A program made the translations under genes and the position numbers. 64,000 nt of DNA from the NCBI GenBank assembly GCA_021186555.1, contig JAJKFL010000008.1:15493936-15557935 (forward strand), in the 5' to 3' direction. Below, in pieces: positions 43,696 through 55,269 of this stretch (position 1 is the first letter of the stretch; every line of letters starts with the position of its first letter). This DNA comes from Reticulitermes speratus. Its lineage: Eukaryota; Arthropoda; Insecta; Blattodea; Rhinotermitidae. Below the pieces are notes generated by a model, which was not told the DNA's origin, did no database searches, and saw only the letters and a list, made by a program, of their open reading frames with translations.

Positions 43696-44342
43696 GAACA
43701 TGGGTGAATTCATTCATCTTCTACTGAACATTTCCTCTGCACAGTTTTCTTCTAAAATCTATTCGGATAGTTCGTGTTGTATTTAGCATTCATTCTAATA
43801 AGTGAAAGAACTGAGAGGAATCACTATTAGGTCTGATGTAATTCGTGCTGAAATACAGGACACACAGAAGGATTTCAGAGATAAAAATTGCCTACTACAA
43901 ATTAAGAGCAATACTGTCAACTGCAATTAACAACAATTCTCCACATTGTAGTTTTAAATGCAGAAATTACAAGGCAACTTGAACTGAATCGTATGACACA
44001 CAGATGCAGAAGGTACAAATTAGTCAGTGCTCTGATTTCACTGGCAGCAACCCTGTTCCTTAAACACTTCACAGCCTTAGAAACATCCGAGTGCATATTG
44101 AAGATGAACGAGAAAGATTAAAGGATTGGTGGGTGAAGACGTACAGTACAAAGAAATTACGCAACCTACAGGGCTAACGGCGGGAAGTTATATTCACACA
44201 GCAATAATGTAAATGACCTGCACCTACTTGAACATAGGCACATTCTGACAAAGAGACACGGAAGGTGTACATTCAGTTGCATCTCAAACGGCATACCGGC
44301 GGATCAAAATACTTACAACTTTTTTCATTTTTATATACGATT

Positions 44343-44640
44343 TACGACGTGAGCCAGTTAGTATAGTGACCGGGTTAATGACCGGATGGCTGGAATTCCA
44401 GACTTTCAAAATGCAGCAACTCTATTGCGTCCAGACCAGTTCTGGGGCCCAACAAAACTCTTATTTAATGGGTGTTTGGGGAATCTTTTATCGGGGCTCA
44501 AGCGATACAATCATAAAGCTAATCCTCGCCTCCATTTATGACCATGCTAAGAATTCGTGGAAATATACCTCCACTCTACCACACGCCTTTATAACGTGGT
44601 ACTTAATTAAGCACAGGGATAAACTTTACATAAGGCTACA
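44343..44640 (+). mobile_element. tRNA-derived SINE, family A, diverged
   Basis: GTGAGCCAGTTAGTATAGTG (A box region); the B box has decayed to GGAATTCCAGAC. GCGTCCAGACCAGTTCTGG, GGGCCCAACAAAACTCTTAT, AATGGGTGTTTGGG and 'ggaaatatacctccactcta' keep the order. The end GTGGTACTTAATTAAGCAC resembles the 42-kb copy, suggesting a subfamily with this 3' end. Confidence 0.6.
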
Positions 44641-45039
44641 GATTGTGGTATTTAAGATATAGTTTGTACTTCCGTATATCTTTGCATTTACACTTATTTA
44701 ATTGCCATGAATGGTAACATGAGTAATTAAATAACTAACATTTTGGTAGCAGAACCCGAAACAATATTTTCCGCTAATACAAAAGCCCGCCACAGGACAC
44801 GACTGTGAGCCACATCCACGCACCTAAACCTCCTACGTTCCATCTGAACTTCATCCTCCCATCCCCCTATCTATCTTCCGAGCGGACAGGTCCCAGCAGT
44901 CTTCAATATTCCGTACGCACTGCCTTGCCCTCTGTCTTAGCCACATGTGCAGCTCAACACGAGCTCCTCTACTTCGCTATCCTAACAACACTCAGTGACC
45001 TGTATAAATCACGAAATTTGTAACTACCCGAAAAGCCAG

Positions 45040-45215
45040 TGCCATGTTCAGGCGGTTAGTCGCCGGCCTCTCATCGCGGAGGCCAAGGTTCCTTCCCGGG
45101 TCAGTCCATGTGGAATTTGTGGTGGACAAAATGGCACTGGGACAGATTTTTCCCCGAGTACTTCGGTTTTCACCTGTCAATTTCATTCCTCGGTGCTCCA
45201 TTACAATGAAAAACG
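45040..45215 (+). mobile_element. tRNA-derived SINE, family D
   Basis: Head GGCGGTTAGTCGCCGGCCTC and CCCGGGTCAGTCCATGTGGA, then GTGGTGGACAAAATGGCACT, GGGACAGATTTTTCCCCGAG and 'ttcggttttcacctgtcaat'. This block (GTGGTGGACAAA...GGGACAGxTTTTTCTCCGxG...GGTTTTCCCTGTCA) is a SINE body I know as widespread in insects; that is recollection, not a search. Only one copy is seen in the window. Confidence 0.6.
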
Positions 45216-45219
45216 AAAA

Positions 45220-46265
45220 AAATAATATCACAGGTTTGCACAGTAAGCCTCAAGGTGCGGTGCTTCCGTAGCATCTGCTGCGGGGCCCTTCACAAAAAAA
45301 AACTGCCTGAAAAAGTTACCTGAAAATTTTCAAAGCTTAGAACCTCTTAGATGCACCTATTTTCGAGAGTTTTCATTTAAAACTTTCGTCTAAAGTCAAG
45401 GAACAAGTTTTCGTCTTGTACACAGTCATAAAAAATGGCTATGAAAATTGTTTCCTGTCTTCACTGTTTTGCAAATTGGAAGGGATAGAAACATGCGTTG
45501 AACCTACAGCGCGATTTCCAAAGATGTGTCTTCACTTGACCTCGTATGAGCAAAATTTGCAGCCAGCCTTTTTAAGTCAGACAAACTTGTTACTGAACTG
45601 GCCTTAACATGTACTCCGTTACAATACGTAGCCTACAAAATGAGACACCTAACCCTGCTGCAACACGTATTACAAATGTCACCAACAAATTCAGGGAGTC
45701 CTGTTCGCAGCTTCAGATGAACGAAGATATTATCCGGATTTCACGCAGAACCTGTAAGGTCACATACATCAGCAGAAGAGAGGTCACATGCTGCAAGCTC
45801 CTTAATCCTCTCAGGAGATCACCTTACGCTATTTGAAGACCGTAATCCTCTACAAGTAAAAGGCGAGGACGAAATTAGGAGAGGCAGGTGGGGGCGGAGA
45901 TGGGTCTCAAAGTGGCAAGCCCAGAGCGGAGACTTACTGATCCTCAGAAGTACATTTTTTATTATTTTGTGCAGGGTGTGACCATATCTCTGTGGGACTG
46001 CGGGCCCTATTCGGTCCACCTGTCCATCCCCTAGATGACAAATGAATATAAGCATTGGCAGAAAGATAACTGACTGGAGAAAAGTGTAGTACTAGGAGGA
46101 AACATTGTCACAGTGTCATTTCGTGAACCATAAATCTCATATGCACTGCCCTGGCAGTGAACCCGGGTTTGGCTTTTGGAAAACTTTAGAAATGCACTGT
46201 GTTGAGCTTGTAACCAAATGTATATTATAAGTATATATTATGTGTTAATAAATACAAACAGGGAT
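45220..46265. other. no gene recognised
   Basis: Only a weak tRNA-like spot near 46135-46165 (minus B box GGGTTCACTGCC). Nothing else. Confidence 0.3.
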
Positions 46266-46274
46266 ATTTCAGTG

Positions 46275-46470
46275 AGTAGTGTTCTCCGGGCTACGGGACT
46301 GAGGTTCGATTTGAGACAGAGGCAGTAACCACGTTCCGACCGCTCCGGTGCTTACGCAGTCTACAGCATGTTCTCTTAGAGGAGTGGGGAAGGTAAAGCG
46401 GTCTAAGTTCAGCCACCTCTAGAATTCAGAGTCACGGGTTAGATCGCATGTTCTTTCATTACCTCCACGT
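46275..46470 (+). mobile_element. possible family A SINE remnant
   Basis: GAGGTTCGATTTGAGA as B box and GGGGAAGGTAAAGCGGTCTA as the core block, then TTCAGCCACCTCTAG. Order and spacing are family A-like but many positions are lost. Confidence 0.35.
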
Positions 46471-46639
46471 CCCCTATGTACTCCCAGCAGCCGTGTTCAA
46501 GAACAGAGGAAAATTTGTATTTCCTTTGAAGTTGATGAGTTCATATTATTTTAGGAATTCTACTTTATACACGAAGAATTTAGCAAATTACGGTAATTGA
46601 TAGAAATGTGTATAATCTATTTTTGTAATAAAACAATGC

Positions 46640-46766
46640 TATATTATTATTATACCACTACCACCACAACCACACACTACTACTACTACTACTATTACTA
46701 CTACTACTACTAACTACTACTACTACTACTACTACTATACTACTACTATACTCTACTACTACTACT

Positions 46767-46799
<33 letters not shown>

Positions 46800-47000
46800 T
46801 GCTGCTACTACTCTGCTGCTACTACTCTGCTACTACTACTGCTACTACTACTGTACTACTCATACTACTGACTACTACTACTCTACTACTACTACTGTCT
46901 ACTGCTACTACTACTGCTACTACTGCTGCTGCTACTACTACTGCTACTACTACTGCTGCTACTACTGCTGCTAGCTACTACTACTGCTGCTGCTGCTACA
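46640..47000. repeat. long ACT/GCT trinucleotide repeat
   Basis: About 350 bp of (ACT)n grading into (GCT)n-containing units towards 47000, preceded by CCACTACCACCACAACCACA. Interruptions (TATACT, CTCT) break the phase many times. It is a large compound microsatellite; no frame through it has flanking coding sequence. Confidence 0.9.
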
Positions 47001-47099
47001 CTGTGTGATTCTCATGTAAGAAGAAATGTTTATTAATGTAAAATTTCTCAAAGCTCTGAATACGCAGCTCATAGAGAACTCTGTCCTTCTAAATACCAA

Positions 47100-48045
47100 T
47101 CACATAAACGTAATTCCATCTCCTGGTAAAGTGTCCGTCTGTCATTTTTGTCCGATTTTAAATATATTTGAATGTATAAAAAAGTTTATAAAAGCAGATC
47201 ACAAATATGAATTTTCACGAATCGCCTTGTTCCACTCGAACAGACTGACGGACAGACATAACTAGACTAGTAGTCGCCATTCGCATCGGCTTTTGGGGCG
47301 CGCCTATAAGCTCAAAACGTCAAACAATGACTTTTTCGTTTATGGTTTACTATAAAGAATTATGACTTGTCACAATGCGTCAGTTTAAACTCGGTTTCAC
47401 ATTGGATTTCATGTTTAGCCCTAACATATAATCAATATTCACCACATATCATATCCGACATGCATGCACACTGACACATGCAGCATAATTAATCATTCAC
47501 GGGACGCTGCCGGAAGCTGACACTGTGTGTAATTTTCTATGATAAGGAAATAAGCCTGCATTCCTTATGCCCTTGCTGGATCATGCCGCGTGAGTTAAAG
47601 ACGCTTCCAAACAAGGCACTAAGCGTCTAGAAGCGCCGTATCTCACGATCACACACAGGGGGCGTGGAAAACCCGCCAAGTCCATGGAAAAAATAGGGCC
47701 TGCATAACAGTTGAGGCCATACATATTACCAAAACACAAAACGTGCCTCTCAGTTCTTACGTAGGATATTCCGGGCTTGCCAATCGGCCATAAAATGTCT
47801 GTGCAAGTGTGCACGGAGAAGAATACTACAGAAAAAACAGGGAACATCTCAAATATTGCCAGACTGTTACGGTGTTACGTTGTCTTCTTTTACAGGAAAC
47901 CCCGCAAGAAACGCAATTCCCTAAGCTCCAGTGCAAATTAAACATAAAGATGACCCTGTGCACGCTATGGGGCATATGGGAAAGCGGAGGCGTAGTTCCA
48001 CGCATTTTTAATGTCGGGACAAAATGGAACTAGCAGTGCCTCCAG
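47100..48045. other. no gene; short GTCT-type trace
   Basis: 'gaacagactgacggacagac' and 'gtagtcgccattcgcatcgg' near 47235-47300 look like the edge of a minus-strand GTCT-type repeat. The rest has no recognised feature. Confidence 0.3.
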
Positions 48046-48057
48046 AAGTGTGTAGTC

Positions 48058-48647
48058 CAGTGGTTCCCAACCTCAGATCGCGACCCAAATCAGGGTCGCG
48101 GAGGGTTGACCTAGGGTCGCGAGAGGGTTTCATGGAGAAATCGATAATTATGTAAAAATCCAAATTTGTATCGAAGTTCAAACATAATTTGTTCCATTTT
48201 GATTTTGAATTAAAGTCAATGTTAGTAAGGTAATAAGATCTATTTACAATACATAACACATGTATTAAATTTTTCAGTCACTAAATTTTTGACATTATTT
48301 TTCTGTTCATTTTATGTAACGTTCCATACGTTCAGTATTTCACAAGCTTTTATTTAGAAGCAAATGTTTTGTCTAACCAGCACATGTATGAGTTATTTAA
48401 ATAAATATTTGTTTCTTGCATGTTTTATGTACTTAATAGTCACAAAAAATATTGGATTTGACAAATAACATTAAAAATTTAATATTTTTTTAATAAGTGG
48501 CAATGTTATGTGGTGTTCAAGAAAAGGCATTAGTATTGGTTCACTTATAGTAATATCACTGACTATTGCCGTTTCCATGGTAGGGTGGCGTCTCACATAT
48601 CTATTGCTACTTTAGGGTCAAACAAATAAAAGCTTTGGGAACCGCTG
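48058..48647. mobile_element. hAT-superfamily non-autonomous element
   Basis: 590 bp. Terminal inverted repeats CAGTGGTTCCCAA and TTGGGAACCGCTG (one mismatch) are of the classic hAT CAGNGGTTC form. The flanking 8-bp duplications are GTGTAGTC (48050-48057) and GTGTAGCC (48648-48655), with one difference. Subterminal AGGGTCGCG-type repeats (near 48090-48120) may be transposase binding sites, by analogy with other hAT ends. No transposase frame is present, so it depends on another element. The interior is AT-rich. Confidence 0.85.
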
Positions 48648-48659
48648 GTGTAGCCAATA

Positions 48660-50110
48660 CGATTGCTGTTTCTATGGCCAAGTTATTTCTCCCGGCATCA
48701 AAATAATTCCGGACAGCCTATTTCTCCTTGTGTCACTGAACTTGCCTTTTAACGTAGCCCCGTCAGAACAACGTCTGAAAGTATGCAGAATACCGCAGCT
48801 TCACGCCGCCTTATTCTAAAGGCCTAAGAATAGAAAGGAACCTTGTGGTTGCAGTTTAAAGGCTCGAAGTATCGCTTTATACGCCGATAAATACGCAGCG
48901 CCTTGTGATAATGCACGGTAAGGTTAGTGGCTGTGTTTAATCGTTTGTGAAACAGAGATAAGGTCGCGTTTAAAGTAGATGTGTTGGCCATTAATCAGCC
49001 ATTGGTTGTACAACGATCAGCATTCCACAGCAACAGTGAACTAAACGGCAGGGTCTTTCCTGCAACAGTGAACTACGTGTGACAATCGGAACGTAATATG
49101 ATATTACAAGTATTTTGCGTTTTTCTGTTCTGCCCTAATAAGACAAGTGCATATTAAATGGTACTATTTCCCTCACGTCTCCCGCCACAACTGAGGCGTT
49201 TATGGCATGGTTCGGGGAATCTTTTCTGTAACTCGGCGTCATGTTTGATAAAGCATCACACATCTCTTTTAATCTCGCGATCGTCTTTAAATCTGTGATT
49301 TAAAGTTGGAAACGTATCATAATATTTTCATGACAAATTCCCGTGATATAATTACAATCACTGTAGGTTCTTTAATTAAGAAACTATACATCACGTGAAC
49401 TTATTTTCTGACCGACTGCCGTAGATGATACATTTCTTTCTAAAGGCAGACGGACTAAATTACCATAGCTGTGTGTCATCGATTTTGGAGAGTCTTTGAA
49501 AGGAGAAATGCATTTTTATAAACTTGATACTTACGAACATGATTACACTCCTACGCACATTTAGGCTATACAACTACCTGCAAATGAAAACAACATATAT
49601 GTATTTCATATAATTATGGAATAAATTCTAATTTTTGGCTTATATACCTGATTTTTTGTTGCTTTACATTTTTTAAAATTTATTATTTATTATTTATTCT
49701 TGTTTATCTCAGGTAATTACCGACGTTTCAGAGAAACATTCTACCTCACTTTTTATTGTACGAACACATCATATTACGAAATGTAATGAATCTGATGTGG
49801 CTGGATCTATTTGGAACGACTTCAGAGGAGAGAAACTGCTAAGATGTTGGAAACTCATTTAAGTACACACTAAGTACTGAAATACGATCAAATCACAAGT
49901 ATAAGATGGGCATAGCATGTAGCACGTCAGAATGTAAAAGAATACAGAATTTTAATTGGATAGAAATAATGAACAGGCCACTTGGGATGTGTGGGATCAT
50001 CTCAACGACTCCGCCAATTACTAAGCTTATGCGCAGATGAATGACGACGAAGCACTGGTGCACTGACAGTGACAGAATAAAACCAAATTACTCAGAAAAC
50101 ACCTCATCAG
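48660..50110. other. no gene; one hammerhead-family trace
   Basis: Around 49705-49750 the minus strand reads TGAAACGTCGGTAATTACCT, the flank of the family seen at 1504, without an intact core. Otherwise nothing. Confidence 0.35.
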
Positions 50111-50194
50111 TAGTACCTTGACCAACACAAATCCTAAAAGGACTGTCCTCCACGGAATACGACGCCGTACCTCCGGAACTATGGCACGGCCTGT

Positions 50195-50345
50195 GGGTTC
50201 TGTGAGAGCTTTAAGTGGATTAATCTGGCTCAGGATGTATTCCAGTGCTGGAATCTTTACAAATACGGTAATGGCGATGGGATTTCTTAAGCAACTAAGC
50301 GATTATCGGCTTCAGATGACATAGCCTGCTCCATGGAGTAACATA
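50195..50345 (+). mobile_element. TTAG-tailed LINE 3' remnant
   Basis: 'ttaatctggctcaggatgta' parallels the [10 protein letters not shown] coding stretch, 'aatacggtaatggcgatggg' the VMNLRV end, and 'agcctgctccatggagtaac' the 3' UTR of the 31-kb copy. Strongly decayed. Confidence 0.45.
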
Positions 50346-51127
50346 GAAGCTTCACTGTCCTCTTCACAGAATCCCACTATAGGGCTGTAACATGAGCCCT
50401 TGAATTCAGTTTCTACTTTTACATCTCATTTCCTCAAGATTAAGTTTAAAAGTCGTGTTTCCTTGCACGGCTGGGTAAAGGATAACTACCTTGTATGAAC
50501 TATCTTTATGCTATTCTGTGTGTAAGAATCAATACTATGATACTCACTGAACAGTTCCCACTCACTGACTTAGGAGGGCATTACGTCACCGAATGTCAGT
50601 CTCTGTCTATACCGCATTGCCACATACGACCATAGGCCAAACGTGTGGAGTGACACTTCATCCACATGCGTATCGCAGGCAAATCACCAACATGAACCAT
50701 TTTTAATTTAAATATTTGCATTTAAATCACCAATTTCTATCCACGGAGCAGTATATAAAAATTATGAATTACTATAAGCCTATAATGACTTTATCTTAAC
50801 TAAGTTCACTCTGTTTTCGATTGTAATATCCAAAATAACAATTTCAGGGGAATTATGTTTGTTTCATAATTTCTAAAAGAGGATTTACTTTGAATTACTT
50901 TGAATTCTAACTTCATAATTTGTTCGAGAATACGGATCGATGTGCAAAATTAAATGCCCTTAAATATAGACGTATTTAAGGTCTAAAATTTCGTAGAAAA
51001 TATGTTCAGTATAATAAATATTTAAATAAATATGGCGAGCATGTTACTTGGTAGGAAAAATACTTGGAACACCTAGACACAATTGGCAGAACGCGTCTAA
51101 CCTGCTTTTAGAATGTATCTTACAGAA

Positions 51128-51405
51128 CTAACAGCGTAGCCGGTAGAGCGAAGCACTAGAGGCTGACAGTTCGGGGTCCAAATTCCGGAGGGAAAAAGGA
51201 TTCTCTTCCGACACCCGTTCAGACTGGTCATGGGGCCCTCCCAGCCTCCTGAATTATTGGTACCTGGTCTTTTTCAATGGGGTAAAGCGGCCGGAACGTG
51301 GCGTTGACCACGCACCCTTATGTAGCGCCGAGATTAAAGAATGGTTAGAGCTATACATCTACGCCCCTGTGTTCCTGTACCTTGACCTCACAGAAAGAGG
51401 GAGGG
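51128..51405 (+). mobile_element. tRNA-derived SINE, family A
   Basis: AACAGCGTAGCCGGTAGAGC head, then ACACCCGTTCAGACTGGTCA, GGGGCCCTCCCAGCCTCCTG, ATGGGGTAAAGCGGCCGGAA, CGTTGACCACGCACCC and GTTAGAGCTATACATCTACG. The B box is damaged (GGGGTCCAAATTCC). Confidence 0.7.
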
Positions 51406-51499
51406 AAACTGTGCAACAATATTTTGAAGATGAGGGCAGGTTCCAGTGGCAGCTTCTTGTAAAGGCGTAGGATCAATTTCATGTATAATAAGGGACGGA

Positions 51500-51765
51500 G
51501 CATAACTAGTGCACACATAGTCAGTACAGTGACAACGACTGCCGGTTTATCTCTTGGCCAAAGCGTCCAATAGAGCCTGAGTGTCCACCCTACCTACTAC
51601 AAAGTGGATACTGGTGGCTTTTCTCGGAGATAAAGCGGCCGAGGCTTGAAGCTCTTCACTCAAATCAACCTAGTGCCGAGGCTAAGACTGGGTGACGTTA
51701 TGCCTCCATGCCATCAGACGCCTATATGGAGTAAACAGGCACAACTTCGCCTTTATCCTAAAAGA
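51500..51765 (+). mobile_element. family A SINE, degenerate
   Basis: CACATAGTCAGTACAGTGAC; then AGTGTCCACCCTACCTACTA, AGATAAAGCGGCCGAGGC and CTAGTGCCGAGGCTAAGAC. It ends near CACAACTTCGCCTTTATCC. It follows the 51.1-kb copy in the same orientation. Confidence 0.5.
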
Positions 51766-51769
51766 CTAA

Positions 51770-52678
51770 ACATTTTCTCCAACAGACTGACTTAACGGCT
51801 TGTGGAAGAGGCTCTATTTTATTGAGAATTTAATTTTTGTTCATATCACTCCAACACGAAACCCAGTTTACATTAACCTCAACTCGAACTTTATTGACTT
51901 TCTTGCGTTATATTTCTAAAGAAAGGCTTGTCGGCTTACGCACTGTCAGTATTCTCAAAACCCCATACCGTAAAAGTTTTACTCCTTTCCTCACTTCAAG
52001 GATGCAGCGCGGCTTGAAGTGGTTTTGCAGATGGCATAACATGATGTCCCGCGAGGTGCTTTTAGAAATGTTTCAGGCTGTAGGAAAGGCTGTCTGTTGA
52101 AATACAATATTTTGGGAGAAAATTTGTCTAAGGGATTCTTAGTGTCATGGACTCAAGTGTATGGCTCATGTTCCTGTCTTCTCCTGGACAGTTTGAGCAA
52201 AATCATGAAGAAAGCTTTGTGGCGACAGCCGATTTCACGTCCGAGAGTCAAACCCAAAAACATTACATTCCTAAATAAGGGACCTAGCCACTGTGCTACG
52301 ATTAATGGCGTCGTTGTATATATATATATATTATATATATAATATTGCCTTTAAAAGGAAAATGTCATGCAGAGTAAGACGCTTGCATATTCCATGGTGT
52401 TAAATTAGATTCGTGGGTCTTAAAGTGTGGCTGTCAAACCGACTGGAAAGACGCAACTTTCGCAAAGCGTTTGCCAGAAAATATTCTGCAGTTGGGCTTC
52501 CATTAGTTTTCAGCATTATTTAAAGTCATATTTACAAAAAGACAGAGGGTGAATAAAGTTTCTGTAATTTATATATAAAATTTATGATATGTTTTTAGCG
52601 AGTTTCACAGTTATAACCCTCCTTACTTTTATTTAAGGATTAGTCACTTTAATTTTGAAAATATTAAGCTTGTATAAA

Positions 52679-52720
<42 letters not shown>

Positions 52721-54475
52721 GTATTCAGTTCCAAGCTCACATGAAATGTGCTGCACTTGCATTATAATATGAAGTGGTTAAAGCAGTGGAGAGGAATATT
52801 TCTTTTAAAGTATTATGAGAAACCCCATAAAAACCTTAACCACTGTGATTCAAGGGGTAAAATCAGTGAAATCCGCATCTTTTGCAATTCACTACTCATT
52901 TATTATTTGATACTGAACAACATGCTTATTAGAATGGTCGTTGAATCAACGAAACAGTAACAAAATATATTTAATTTATATTTCTGTTGCTTGGTATAAG
53001 TCTATAATTGTAAATTACACAAGTGCATCTTCATATCATAATTAATTTTAATTAAACTGCACAACTAGAAATATTTTAACACAACACTGTGGAAGGAAAA
53101 CTTTGCCGATATTTTAACAAGATATATCTGAGGAAGAACTCGAAGTGTTGACTATAGGCTCAGAATACATAAACATCGTAATTTAAAACTGTATAAATAA
53201 AATTTTTTTAAAAATTATTCGTTCTAGCCCTGTAGTACCCGTTTATCGAATCCGTGAACAGACTATAAAACGCGGTGAGAGAATTGCACTGTGAGTGATC
53301 ATATTGACACAGTGTTTGTAGCTGTGGCCACATCACACGCATGTGTAACACGCTACAAAGCCCTGCCTTCTTTTTCCTTCCTCAACTTCGGTAACTCGTT
53401 CACACCAGGACCCTGTGATTGCCCGCGCGAGCGAGTTTGTAACGACGCCACAAACAGACGCCCTCAGGCTATTGTACGATGCGTTCAAACAGTTGGCGGC
53501 AGTATTCGAGTGCCTCAGGTGAAGATGTGACAGCATTTAGACACGATAGGTGAAACCGAATGCTTCAATAGCCACGAGGCGGCTTGCACTCGGCTAGGCG
53601 CACGCCCGAAGGGTGGCTGCCGGACTGCAACCCCCTCCTCTAAATCCAAATTTAAAAAACAAATCCATATTTTGTAGACGCGAAGATATATAACGTTTCA
53701 CGATATTTACCATTCAGCCAAGATCAAACACTGAAATCGGCTGATGACCATTACATAGGAATTTTGAGAAATAAAATAAAGAAACTTAGGGAGTCTTACA
53801 TAAACTTAAAATACAAGAAGGTTAGAACTTGTGATTTAAATTAAGTGAATGAAATCGTAGAACATTTATACGATTATTAATGCAGCTGCAAATAATGTTA
53901 TGTTACAGTTATATTTATGACACGATTTTTATAACACAATTTTGAAAATCGAACATAAAATATACATAGGCTCACGGTAACCCCCCCCCCCCCCCCCGCA
54001 ATGCAAAATGCTGAGTGTACGCTTGCACTGTGCACAGAATTGTGTCGCAGTAAACTTTAACCGTGAAGTCAGGCAACTGAGTTTTTCAGCTACTTTCACA
54101 AATTTAATTCCGTAATTTTAAACAACAATCAGAGAATTTGTCGCTGGTGTTTTGTATAGGCAAACATGTCCCTGGTATTAATTAAGCACAATCCATTAAG
54201 ACGTAAAAGGGAGTGGACATATGGCACCACACATTCTCAACCAGCTGAACTATATGTAGTTGAGTGTCAGCTTCCCTCCTTGATGAAGACATAACACGTT
54301 ATAATCGTCCACAGATATGGGTATTTCAGTGGAACTTGCTGTTTCAATTTTCTGAGTAGTTGTGTGACTACACTGCCTATGCTCCAGTCTACACGGCGTA
54401 ATAGTTCAGAATACCTCAGTTTTTATCAGCACTGATGTGAGTAGACCTACCTCAAATATCGAACAGAAAACTCTA
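51770..54475. other. no gene; AT repeats and poly-C
   Basis: (TA)n at 52316-52342 and (AT)n at 52683-52720, poly-C at 53981-53997. A more GC-rich patch at 53280-53640 contains 'cgcgcgagcgagtttgtaac' and 'ggcgcacgcccgaagggtgg'; I could not assign it. No coding region is convincing. Confidence 0.35.
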
Positions 54476-54479
54476 ATGT

Positions 54480-54562
54480 CCTTCTCGGGAATTGAACAAC
54501 GATTAACCGATCGACTATCCCGCAGCCCAGTCACTAACATGGCTGAGCTACACCGGTGTTTT
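54480..54562 (-). repeat. tRNA-like fragment
   Basis: Minus strand GTGTAGCTCAGCCATGTTAG (A box) and GTTCAATTCCCGAG (B box), with 'gcgggatagtcgatcgg' between. Probably a family A head without its body. Confidence 0.4.
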
Positions 54563-55221
54563 TAGTGTATTAAATTAAATGTAACCCAAAATGATCAATC
54601 CAAGTGCAATAAAAACAGTTTAATCTGACCTGGGTTGTTCGTCTTGTGCGACACAGAAACTGGCTTCACAGAGATTTTTATGTTTATTTTCGAGTGTTAC
54701 TGTTGGTGAAAGATCTGGGTGAATACTGACTCTAAAATGCTGATGTTAAAGAAAAAATCTATCAAAATATCCGGGAAAACCGAATGATCAAAGATGATGA
54801 AAATATACTTGAAATCAGTATTCTGTTTTGAAAGAAGTGCGCCAAGAATTGCTCAAATATCAGGTCTGTTTTCCCGATGGAATAAGAAACATTGTAAACA
54901 AACAAACGAAACGCATTGAAAAGCAGGACGACTACATAGAAAAATACGGTATGCCTAATTACGACACAGTGTAGGGCCTATATACAGTGCTCGTTCATCC
55001 GTCGTGACGTAGACAACCACAGGAGACACAGGGACATATGTCTGAAAACGAAGATGTATTTCTGAAATAGAGGTTTGTTTACAATTCAAATAATAACTAT
55101 TATGATACACATTCTGTACTATGCTTTTTGTTCTTCTTAACCACTTCAACAATTGTATTTTAAATTTACTATTGCACATCTGTAACAAAACTAGACATTA
55201 CTGTATTTTTGTTTGTGGAGC

Positions 55222-55268
55222 ACCTCCCTGAAGATGGCTGAAAAAGGCCGAAACATGTAGGACTACCA
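55222..55268 (+). ncRNA. hammerhead ribozyme motif, solo
   Basis: CTGAAGA at 55228-55234; stem II GGCU (55236-55239) with GGCC (55246-55249, one wobble pair) and an AAAAA-containing loop; GAAA at 55250-55253; then ACATGTA, with cleavage predicted after 55259. Stem I has UCC/GGA next to the core. It shares CGAAACATGTAGGA with the motif at 40.9 kb, so the two belong to one subfamily. Confidence 0.7.
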
Positions 55269-55269
55269 T

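Noticed and set aside
53105..53175. CTGAGGAAGAACTCGAA as a hammerhead
   Set aside because: No stem II complement before a GAAA box and no family flank.
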